Source: Collodictyon triciliatum (taxonomy: Eukaryota; CRuMs). Taken from it: 24,925 nt of DNA. Made by a program: the position numbers and the translations under genes. The DNA lies in contig JBHJMP010001064.1 in assembly GCA_043381765.1 (NCBI GenBank), positions 1 to 24,925 on the forward strand. Direction: 5' to 3'. The stretch's first letter is position 1. Each line of letters starts with the position of its first letter. The notes beneath the pieces are model-generated. The model had not been told where the DNA came from, searched no databases, and saw nothing but the letters and a program-made list of their open reading frames with translations. Below are positions 1-8,688 of this stretch, piece after piece.

Positions 1-205
1 TTTGTTTTTTGTTTTGTTTGTTTTTTGTTTTGTTTGTTTGTTTGTTTGTTTTGTTTGTTTGTTTGTTTGTTTGTTTGTTTTGTTTGTTTTTTGTTTTGTT
101 TGTTTTTTGTTTTGTTTGTTTTTTGTTTTGTTTGTTTGTTTGTTTGTTTTGTTTGTTTGTTTGTTTGTTTGTTTGTTTGTTTGTTTGTTTGCTTGCTTGT
201 TTCTT
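1..205. repeat. Degenerate (TTTG)n simple repeat
   Basis: The first ~205 bases are almost only T and G, built from TTTG units mixed with TTTTG and TTTTTTG variants and ending in a few GCTTG units. All three forward frames stay open here and give Phe/Val/Cys/Leu low-complexity peptides. That is a by-product of the repeat and not a gene. The repeat continues beyond the left edge. Confidence 0.95.
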
Positions 206-2940
206 GTTTTAAAAAACCAAGCGACTAATAGGTTGTGGTGAAGTCAACTTTCAAATATGTCGCCGTTGATGCTATGTGTTACCTTTATCGCCTCGTTCTA
301 ATGGTGCTTTTGTTGCAGGCTTCTTCGGGCTGACTGGTTGTTCTATTGCTATTTTGCATATACAAGCGAAGAAAAAAAGGATAGAAAGAAAAAGTTCAGA
401 CCGAGGTGGATCGGGGAGTAACCCGGACTGAAGCGACACAAAGTAACGACGACGTATATGATCTGCAACCAAAGGGAAAAAAACCTTGTTCTAGTGACTC
501 AAACAGCAAGGAAAGCTCGGCATCCATTTCAGTATCGGGTCTTTGTCTCGGTAGAATACGAATCCTATGTCAGAGAATCTGCCTCAACTATACAAGCATC
601 AAAAGAGAGATCGAGAGATTGAAAGAGAGAGAGAGAGAACCCCCCTAATGAGTCTGGCATTTCTCAGTGCAGTCAGCTCACAAGCCTGTCCTGCATGACA
701 ACTGCCTTGCCTTACGACCTTTTCTTCAGCCTCCAACTGTCTTCGGCTGAAGACTATTTCTGCCTCTCCCACCACGCCCGTTGCCCTTCTGGCTTGTGAT
801 CCATGAGTCACAATGCACCCAGTCACCGAACAGCTTGTTTGATTGATCGAGGGCGTACCTCACAAGACTCTGGGGTTTGTGGTAGACAGAGGCGCCAATG
901 TCTCTTCGGCCTCGCAGAGGCTTAACCCTGGTGGAAGGGGTTTTCTTTTTATTTATTTTTTTATCTCCTCCTACCCCTTTTGATTCGAAGAGCGCTGCCT
1001 GGCGGCCGGAGTGCGCCTCCCACTCAACTATATCCGAGATAAGATATCCTGGTGACCCCAACCGAGAGAGCTCCGTGGCGCAGTCAGGCCATAACCTAAA
1101 ATCCCCCTCCATCCCCTTCACAGTCTTGCTCTTGTTCTTATCCATCTTCTGACTGTATCACATCTCGTGCGTGTCGCAATAGTTCCGTCGCCCGGCGTGT
1201 TATCTTTAGAGGAATGTTAATAGTCATTAAAAAAAAAAAAAGAAATCCTCCCCTTATTTAATGTGGGGTCATCTCAAAGGCTACGTGCGGCCAGATGTTT
1301 TTCTATTTCTCTCTCTCTCCCCCTCTTTCCACTCTCGCATTCCCGCTTCTTTCTATGACTGGCCCATCCCGCCGTCACAACTCGCACCACCCCGACCCGC
1401 TGTCAGCCATCATGTCCATAAACTCATCCTCTTCACGTTGCTGCTGACGTGTGCGTATCTTTGTCCGCACAAGGCCAAGCAAAGCAAAGCTCAAGAGAAA
1501 AGAGATTGGCACCAGGACAAGGACAGCAGGGAGGAAGGTTTTTTTGCGAGTGTTGTGGTGGTGGGGGGAGAAAGAAGAGAAAGAGATGCAGAGAAGAAAG
1601 GCACCCTCAATCCTGGCACACATCCGTCCATCATGAATCAATAGATTCTTCAGCACACAAACCTTTGCTACTACAAAAGTTACTGTGGCAACTAAATTGA
1701 TGTTTGGGATGATTTATAAATCCACCGAGACTTTTTTAAGGAAAAGTTGAAATCTGTGTCTCGGCGGTCTGTGTCAGTGGCGAGGGTGAAGTGTGTATAA
1801 GGGGATTGAGTGGGCAAGGGAAGGAGGGATGTTCGTGAGTAGTCTGTGTGTATGGTGTCATTTGGGTGCCCATGGGATTTAAGCAAGGCTATGGCCTTTT
1901 TCCATTTTTTACTCAACATCTTTCTCTTTTTCCACTTCATTAGAACTGTAGGATAAGAAGGCCAAGTAGGCCGACATTATTCTGTCTTCAGTGAAAAAGG
2001 ATAGATGGGTGGAATCCCTCCCTCTCATTTGAGCAATGTCAGCCTCTTATCCAAGAGTAGTTTGGCTTTGAGAGGGAGAGGAGGAACAACACGATGGGAT
2101 TGACTTCTTTTTTTTTAAAAAAAAAAGGCGGGTAGTTTGTGCTTAGCGGACCAACAAAACATACTGTGTTGGAATCCGAGGCAACCCACAATCAATACCG
2201 CATTGGGTTTACGTTACAACCCCGGGTTTTTCTTCTCGTGTACCCATCCCAATTTCACAAGTGCCATTTTACATGATACCAGCGGCACTTGCGTGACCCA
2301 ACCCACGACTATCACAAGGATTCATTTTCTTGAGAGAGAAAAGAGTGTTAGTTAGGTGATGAAGATACAAATTATAAAATTCTGTATGTAGTATGCATCA
2401 AGTAGGTGAGTATAGATAGATATAGTATTTGAAAAGGAATTGTAAGGGATATATCATGTCAGACGTAGAGGTAAGGAAATGAAATCAAAGGGAACGACTG
2501 GGGACGTAGCAGAGCTCTCGCAGGAAGTAAAATATGAAATTTGGGTTAATCCAAGATGAATGCACGAAAGAGGCGACTTGAGGATGATGTAGGGCTGACG
2601 CAGATGCAGAAGATGATAAATGAATGATAGAGAACCAAATGAAACTGTGAGCTGAATTGGGACCACTGTGGAGTAATGCAGAAGTTGCTCACCAGTCTGC
2701 CTCTTTCTTTTTTTTCTTTTGATAGTCAATCTAATGGCACCTTTTGATAAGCAAATTTGGAGGATGCACTTTTGAATCCTATGCTGGGCGGTGTAGAGCT
2801 AATTATACCAGGTGCATGTAAGATGCTTATCCCAAACATGACTAGTAGGAGGTAAGAAAAAGTACTTTTTTTTTGTTTAGCAACATAGGTGGTCAATCTT
2901 AAGCTGAATTGTTACTCTCGGAGACAGGATGAAATGAAAA
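206..2940. other. Spacer with no supported gene
   Basis: I see no reading frame with a recognisable domain, splice pattern or codon bias. The stretch holds GA-rich runs (about 605-640), short poly-A/poly-T runs (1229-1241, 2108-2127) and several short open frames on both strands that look like chance. A sequence near 1070-1085 resembles a tRNA A box but has no partner B box. Confidence 0.6.
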
Positions 2941-3570
2941 TCAGATGATTTCGTAGTAGCAGTAGCTTCGTTTTCGAAGAAAAGATTTTCTGTGAATATC
3001 TCCAAAAGACAGAACATCTTCGATTTGCGTTGATACCAGGAGGTTGGAAGTGTCGCTCTTGTCAGGATTTCTCGTCTGAGTGAGATTCAGGGATAGAAGT
3101 AGGTCTGCAGCGTATTTGAAAAAGTTGATGAGAAAGGACTCACGAGAAAGACATAGAAGCCACAAGATGGGTGCAGATGGTTCACAAGGTAAATAACGAA
3201 AGGCAAAGGTGCCCTCATCAGCCTGATACCAGTTCGGTCGGGTCATCAAGGAGACGAGAGCGCCCTTATCTAGGGTAGATTTGACTTGTGCTTCTGACAA
3301 TAGGAAGCTGGCGGCGTTTAGAGAACCGTAAGATAAGGTCTCCACCAAGCTGAAGGGTTAGGCGGAAGGGTGCTGATTATGCCCATCCTGGACGCACACA
3401 AGTGGGCCACGAGTGATGAGCAGGCGTTTGAAGCAGGACAGAAGCATCCCAAGTAACGCGGTGCTATATGATTTGTTTCCGTTCATATAGTCACGCACCC
3501 AACCATCCAAATTGACAACCAATAAGCCATAGAGAAACATCTGAATTGCCTCCTCCAACAAACACCCTTG
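2941..3570 (-). CDS. Possible multi-exon gene fragment, unknown product
   Basis: Two adjacent minus-strand open stretches look more protein-like than chance. The first starts after a plausible acceptor (CTAG, exon from about 3570) and has a hydrophobic start followed by GWVRDYMNGNKSY and FKRLLITRGPLV. The second covers 3348-2941 and includes LVETLSYGSLNAASFLLSEA and ARG/ASP-rich segments. They can be joined in frame by a short intron of about 48 nt (GTGCGT to TTCAG). A further GTGAGT to GCAG segment of 39 nt inside the second stretch keeps frame whether removed or not. I do not recognise the family, no start codon is evident, and the proposed introns are shorter than those of the confident genes (about 80 nt and up). 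It could be a pseudogene or chance open frames. Confidence 0.3.
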
Positions 3571-3704
3571 CTAGTGCAAGAAAGAATTATGGAGAAAAAA
3601 AAAGGACTTGGAGAATATCCTTGGCCAGGAAGGGTGTCAGAAGCAGAAAGGCAAAGCATACACGAGCATGTATGCGCGTGCCGCCCACGAGGAGACGCCG
3701 GGAG

Positions 3705-5144
3705 CTATGCGTTGGTATGGACCACGGACTGGGCAGCAGCCACATGCGTGGAGTTGTGTTTGGACATAGCGGGGTCATTGTGGGGCACGGGCTGGTTGTG
3801 GTTGTGGTTGTGACTGTCGATTTCCAGTTGGCTGAAGGCTTTGTTGCGAGTGTGGCTGTGGTTGTGGCTTTGTGGCTGGGTTGGGGTGCGGGGCTTCTGG
3901 GGGGCGTTGAGGGGACCCTTTGGCGTGGCGATGAAGGCGGCGTACTTGCTGACCGGCTGCGGGCCGCGGGGGGAGGCGACGCCCTGTGCGGCAGAGAGCG
4001 TGTGGTCGCTGTGCTGCCGCTGCGGCGTGCGGGGAGGCGGGGCGTGCATGTGCGCCGGGGTGGAGTGCGTCCGCTGCAGCGCCTGTGGCTGTGGCTGTGG
4101 CTGCGGTGCCTTCTTTGTGGCGGGGGTGGTAGGGGCGGGGCGTGTCTGCGGCTCGGCGCAGTCAGAGTTGGACGAGCTGGAGGAGGTGCGGGAGTCGTAG
4201 TGCAGGTTGGCGGGGTCTGTCGACCGCTGTGGCTGTGGCTGTGGCTGCTTGCGCGATTGTGGTTGCGGCTGTGGCTGTGGCTGTGGCGTGAAGGGGGCAG
4301 ACTGGGTGCGCACGGGGGTGAAGGGGGCGGCGCCGAGGCTGGGGTCGGCGGAGACTGTGCGGGCCAGCGGGGAGGCGACTGCGGGCGTGGGCGTGGGTGT
4401 GGCTGTGGCTGTGGCAGTGGCAGCGGCAGCGGAGGCGGCGAGGCGGCGGCGGTGTGCGGCGACGCGGTCGGAGTCCGGGCGGAAGTGGGCCCAGTACTTT
4501 GAGACGACGGCGCAGGCGCGCCAGGGCGGCATGGACATGTCTGCGCTGGTGAAGCTCTGGATGATCTGGGAGGTCAGCTCGGCAACCATGCGGTGGCACT
4601 CGGCCTGGGTGCCGAGGAAGATGGTGGGCAGGCGCTGCAGGTACTCGGCATACGCGGGGGTCGGGCGGGCAATCTCAAAGAAGCCCTTGTAGAACGGGTC
4701 GATCAGCACGGCTCCCTCGCCGTCCTCGGCCGCCCCGCCGCCCGCCTCCTCGGCCCCCGCCACGCTCACAAAGTGGTGCTCCACCGGGCGGCTGGGCCCC
4801 GGGGCGGTGCGCATCAGCGTTGCGGCGTAGCCCTTGGCCTGCAGCCACACGGTCAGCCCCACCAGGATGCTGAGCTCGCTGACGGGCCCGCTGCCACCCC
4901 CGCACAGCCCCCCCGGCGCAGACGACAGGGTGATGAAGAACTCCTTGACGCGGCTGAACAGCTGGCTGCGCACGTCCCGCCCCTCCCCTGCCCCTGCCCC
5001 TGCCGCCTGCCCCAGTGTGCGCGGCTGCAGCCCCGGCGTCAGCGGCAGCGTGTGCGTCGTCCCTGCTCCCGTCTGGGCCGTGCTCTGCGTCCGCACCAGC
5101 CGCTGTGCCTGCGGCGTGCTTGGCGGCCCCGTCTGCTGCCACAT
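3705..5144 (-). CDS. DUF506 (PD-(D/E)XK nuclease-like) family protein
   Basis: A single-exon frame of 479 residues starting at the ATG at 5144. Residues ~55-222 match the DUF506 family, also classed as PD-(D/E)XK nuclease-like and known mainly from plants and algae. Visible hallmarks in order: a helix RDVRSQLFSRVKEFF (57-71), LTVWLQAKGYAATL (97-110) as the 'GY' region, EHHFVSV (122-128), VLIDPFYKGFFEIARPTPAY (146-165), LPTIFLG (172-178) and MPPWRA...KYW (205-218). Known function in the family is poor; plant members affect root-hair growth and signalling, and nuclease activity is not established. Residues ~230-479 form a low-complexity tail with Ala/Thr/Pro and Gln/Pro dipeptide runs, then His/Asn-rich sequence. 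The locus is strikingly GC-rich compared with its neighbours, so the opposite strand also stays open and gives Leu/Trp repeat shadows. The start is the first ATG; the frame is also open upstream, so it could be longer. Confidence 0.85.
   Translation of the reverse strand: MWQQTGPPSTPQAQRLVRTQSTAQTGAGTTHTLPLTPGLQPRTLGQAAGAGAGEGRDVRSQLFSRVKEFFITLSSAPGGLCGGGSGPVSELSILVGLTVWLQAKGYAATLMRTAPGPSRPVEHHFVSVAGAEEAGGGAAEDGEGAVLIDPFYKGFFEIARPTPAYAEYLQRLPTIFLGTQAECHRMVAELTSQIIQSFTSADMSMPPWRACAVVSKYWAHFRPDSDRVAAHRRRLAASAAAATATATATPTPTPAVASPLARTVSADPSLGAAPFTPVRTQSAPFTPQPQPQPQPQSRKQPQPQPQRSTDPANLHYDSRTSSSSSNSDCAEPQTRPAPTTPATKKAPQPQPQPQALQRTHSTPAHMHAPPPRTPQRQHSDHTLSAAQGVASPRGPQPVSKYAAFIATPKGPLNAPQKPRTPTQPQSHNHSHTRNKAFSQLEIDSHNHNHNQPVPHNDPAMSKHNSTHVAAAQSVVHTNA
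3797..4430. repeat. TGTGGC/TGTGGT hexamer tracts inside the DUF506 gene
   Basis: Several clusters of tandem TGTGGC (some TGTGGT) hexamers lie at about 3797-3815, 4083-4107, 4228-4245, 4262-4290 and 4395-4420. On the minus strand they code for Gln-Pro or, in the last cluster, Ala-Thr/Pro-Thr dipeptides. Lengths in multiples of six keep the reading frame, so copy number can vary without breaking the gene. Confidence 0.8.
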
Positions 5145-5227
5145 CCCGGTCCTCTCTCTCTCTGCTCTTGGTGTGTCCGGTGTTGCTGCGGGCGTCTCCC
5201 TTCTCGGGTGCGTCTCTCTGCTCTTGT

Positions 5228-5282
5228 GGAAGGTGGAAGGGTGGAAGGGTGGAAGGTTGGAAAGTTGGAAGAGTGGAAGGGT
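5228..5282. repeat. 8-bp tandem array (GTGGAAGG-type) in the DUF506 leader
   Basis: About seven imperfect copies of GTGGAAGG, with GTTGGAAA/GTTGGAAG variants, sit 85-140 bp upstream of the DUF506 start codon, in its promoter or 5' leader. On the coding strand the unit reads CCTTCCAC. The array may be only a minisatellite; a repeated binding site is possible. Confidence 0.8.
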
Positions 5283-8176
5283 TAAACGTTTGGAGCCTGT
5301 GCGCGGCGGTGGGTTAGTGGAAGGGGGATTATTGCTTGCTCTCTTGGGTCTGGGTCTTGTGGGTTTGGCTCATAATCTGCTGTTTCATTGACGGTTGGGG
5401 CGTGGTGGCAGGCGGAACCGGGACCAGTGTTTGTGGGGCGGTGGTTGCTGCTGTCGTTGTCTGTGTGGGAGAGAGTGCTTGGTTGTTAGGTGAGAGGCTG
5501 GAAATGGCCGCGTTGTTTGGTGCAGTGTCTGTGGAGGCGGTGTCTTTTGTATGGTATGTGTGTGTATATATGAGTAGTGCTGCACTGCAGACCAGCGAAA
5601 CAGGCACAGGCGAAAGGGAAGCCTTATTTTATATAGTGCTGGTCAGTTGCATTTGTGCGGATGGCCGCATTCCTCTTTCAATTCCTTCTTAAATAAGTGC
5701 TTTTCTTCCATCTTTCTTTGCGGGAATTTGCTCGAACATCGTGAATAACAGCAGTTCTAGCTCTATTTGGTTTGTATGTTTGTTATCGAGACCTCTCGGT
5801 AGTGGTGCCCAAGATCGGGTGGAGATGGGTGAAGGGCGAAGAGTCGGAGAGAGGGGACAGGAGTGGTGACAACGGTAAGAAAGCTCTGCCCTCTGGGTTG
5901 AGTAGTCTGCTTCCCGTGTTCATATGTTGAGATGCTTATGTTCTGGGAATAGGGCGAGGTAAGAGCCCCGCTTGCAAAGGCACTCGTTCTTGTTTAAAAA
6001 AAAAAAGGAGAGGGGAGAGGAATTCGTGCGCGTTGAGTCTGCCTCCTTTTGCTGGGTAAGAGCTGTCGAGGGTCTGGGGTTTCTCGAGAGGTTGGACGAC
6101 TGAGATTAATGTGCGGTCTTCCTTGTTGAAGCGAAAGGCTCTAAGACTTTGAAGAGACTGCCTCGATCGAAGGCGGAAGCGACGTGTCTTTTCTCTACCT
6201 GGAGCCCTTGCCAGGCTGGGAGGGAGAGTGGACAGCTTTCTTTCGCTTTGAACTCTCATGCTTTGATTATTTCTTTCCAACAAGTCACCCACATCGCGGA
6301 AGGCTACCGGGTGGCAAGCAAGGCAAAGCAGGCAGAAAACGAGACAACAAGCATTGCGCCAGCCATAAAATGACCACATGGCCAATATACATTCTCTCGT
6401 CTCTTTCATAGGTTGCTTGTGTTTGTCCGTCGGTTACGAAATAGACACTAGCTTTAGATTTTCCAGTAATATACACATTCCTTCGAAATTCAGCCCGCAA
6501 TGGGTTTTGGCTGCATTCAACATATGTTCGAGCGAATTCCCCACAAGATTCATGGCTGCCACGTATACACATGCAAGTTTGCAATATATTTATATTCCGC
6601 GGCTCCCAAGGTCTGTTCCTGAAAATTATAGGGTGTGATTGTCTCTGTCTATGCACCTGCATCCTGCCATCATTTGCCCTGCACCACGGGATTTACAATA
6701 TTCCCTGATTTTTAATAGGTTTGGTGCAAATGTATATTTTCTTTGAATCTCTAAACAGAATGTCTTTATTTGTTGATTTTTAATGAAAACTATTCGTTCA
6801 TTTCTCGGAAAGTCCTTTTCATTTATTCTCCATTTGTGGATTATATATAAAATATTAAAATATTTGTCAAATCGATGTATAATTATTAATATATTATGGA
6901 TATTTACTGTAATTATATATTAATAAGTTGATTGATATGAATCAGCAGAAATGCGCGTGTGAGGTTGCAAGCTTAGTTGCGCCCATACCGTAACACAATG
7001 CCGCTACATATGCCCTTTTAATCAATCTTATCCACATTTGGCACAATATTATATGCACCACTTTAATCGAAATTACACATAAATGGTATAATATTAAAAT
7101 ATCCACATTTGGTAAAGTATAGTGCTAATCGGGTTTGGGCTGTCTGCAACAAAGAAACAAAACAGAACAAAAAAGCAACTCGCGAAGCAAATGGAGGCCG
7201 GATGTTGAAGAATTTCCATTAATCGTCACAAGGTTTCCCTAAAACTATGCGGTGGTATGGTTCGGCGCGGTTGTGATAACATATTTTGTTTGGCAATGGC
7301 ATCGGCAAATTCTGATCGTGTACCGCAGCGCTGCTGTCTTTTGAACAAATCTCTTCGCTTTGTCTTTTTTTTTTTTTTTACTTTTTTTATTTTTTTATTT
7401 TTTATTTTGCTTCGTCTTCCTGCCCTCTATTTACCCGACCCTGTGAGAGGATACATGCGGAAAGAAGCCGAGAAAGAGACAAAACCTCGTCTTGCCTGTA
7501 TCATGCCAGCACAATACCCTGGATATAGAACAAAGCGCAGGGTGCAATACCGGACTACCGACTACTTCACCACCACCTGGCCGTCAAGTAGCGCCCATAC
7601 AAGCAAAGGCTAGCAGCCAAGGCCAAAACCTCCACTATTTTGCACAAATTAACAGGAAATTAAGGGATTATATTTCTACAACACACCAAACATGATGAAA
7701 TATGCACAGGAGAATGAGTCGCTTCTCAACAGAGCAAAGTCGTGTTTACAAATATGTTATGAATTCTGACATAAAAAGCCATACCTACTATCTTGTACAA
7801 ATTGAGAATAAAAAAAAAGAAGAGATACAAGTTTTCTTGCCAGATTTGCTCATATAGGGATACACAGTACCAAGATGCTGAGACCAGGGTGGCGTAAATA
7901 TAGCAGAGAGCGCAAATAATTTGTTGCTTTCTAATCAAGGCATTCAGCTTCTTACACTCCGCGGCATCATTTTTATTATTAGTACGGCATATCATAACAT
8001 CACACAAAGAAAAAAACAATATCAACTTTTGGTTGGCTAAAGGAGTCATTCTTGCCCCACGGAATCGGAGCTCATTGCACCAACAACTTGAATTGAGATA
8101 AAATACGATCTCATTTGATTACCTGAAAATCATTTGATTCCAATATTTACCTCTAACATTCTACGATGTTTCCTGT
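5283..8176. other. Spacer with no supported gene; AT-rich core
   Basis: No convincing gene found. From about 5283 to 6660 the DNA is mixed, with short open frames on both strands lacking recognisable domains. From about 6700 to 7110 it is strongly AT-rich. A poly-T run lies at 7366-7407. Part of the region just left of the gap could hold upstream exons or the promoter of the thioredoxin reductase gene, but I see no FAD-binding GxGxxG sequence there. Confidence 0.5.
7029..7112. repeat. 13-bp direct repeat, 71 bp apart
   Basis: TATCCACATTTGG occurs at 7029-7041 and again at 7100-7112. The DNA between also holds similar ATATTA-rich stretches, suggesting a partial old tandem duplication within AT-rich spacer. 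Confidence 0.6.
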
Positions 8177-8688
8177 NNNNNNNNNNNNNNNNNNNNNNNN
8201 NNNNNNNNNNNNNNNNNNNNNNNNNNNNNNNNNNNNNNNNNNNNNNNNNNNNNNNNNNNNNNNNNNNNNNNNNNNNNNNNNNNNNNNNNNNNNNNNNNNN
8301 NNNNNNNNNNNNNNNNNNNNNNNNNNNNNNNNNNNNNNNNNNNNNNNNNNNNNNNNNNNNNNNNNNNNNNNNNNNNNNNNNNNNNNNNNNNNNNNNNNNN
8401 NNNNNNNNNNNNNNNNNNNNNNNNNNNNNNNNNNNNNNNNNNNNNNNNNNNNNNNNNNNNNNNNNNNNNNNNNNNNNNNNNNNNNNNNNNNNNNNNNNNN
8501 NNNNNNNNNNNNNNNNNNNNNNNNNNNNNNNNNNNNNNNNNNNNNNNNNNNNNNNNNNNNNNNNNNNNNNNNNNNNNNNNNNNNNNNNNNNNNNNNNNNN
8601 NNNNNNNNNNNNNNNNNNNNNNNNNNNNNNNNNNNNNNNNNNNNNNNNNNNNNNNNNNNNNNNNNNNNNNNNNNNNNNNNNNNNNNNN
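8177..8688. other. Assembly gap (512 N)
   Basis: Unbroken run of N. It removes the 5' part of the thioredoxin reductase gene, including the N-terminal FAD-binding loop that must precede the first visible residues. Confidence 1.

Noticed and set aside
2-241. Overlapping forward frames rich in Phe, Cys, Val and Leu
   Set aside because: They are translations of the TTTG repeat in three frames and have no other support.
1060-1100. tRNA-like 5' half (CTCCGTGGCGCAGT)
   Set aside because: Resembles a tRNA A box, but no GGTTCRANNCC B box, anticodon arm or closing acceptor stem follows.
2461-2633. Short forward frames (MKSKGTTGDVAELSQ and MNARKRRLEDDVGL)
   Set aside because: Look slightly protein-like and would need a one-base shift to join; too short and without support.
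3546-4692. Long forward-strand frames with Leu-Trp and Gly-Cys repeats
   Set aside because: Antisense shadows of the DUF506 gene: high GC removes stop codons and the hexamer repeats translate to Leu-Trp or Cys-Gly. The minus-strand frame has the recognisable domain.
5329-5607. 92-codon minus-strand frame upstream of DUF506 as a possible upstream ORF
   Set aside because: It begins with GTG rather than ATG, is a Thr/Pro/Gln low-complexity peptide and has no homology I can see.
7726-8049. 107-codon minus-strand frame with hydrophobic and Cys-rich stretches
   Set aside because: Looks partly protein-like, but no start codon context, splice partner or family could be found. AT-rich DNA gives such frames by chance.
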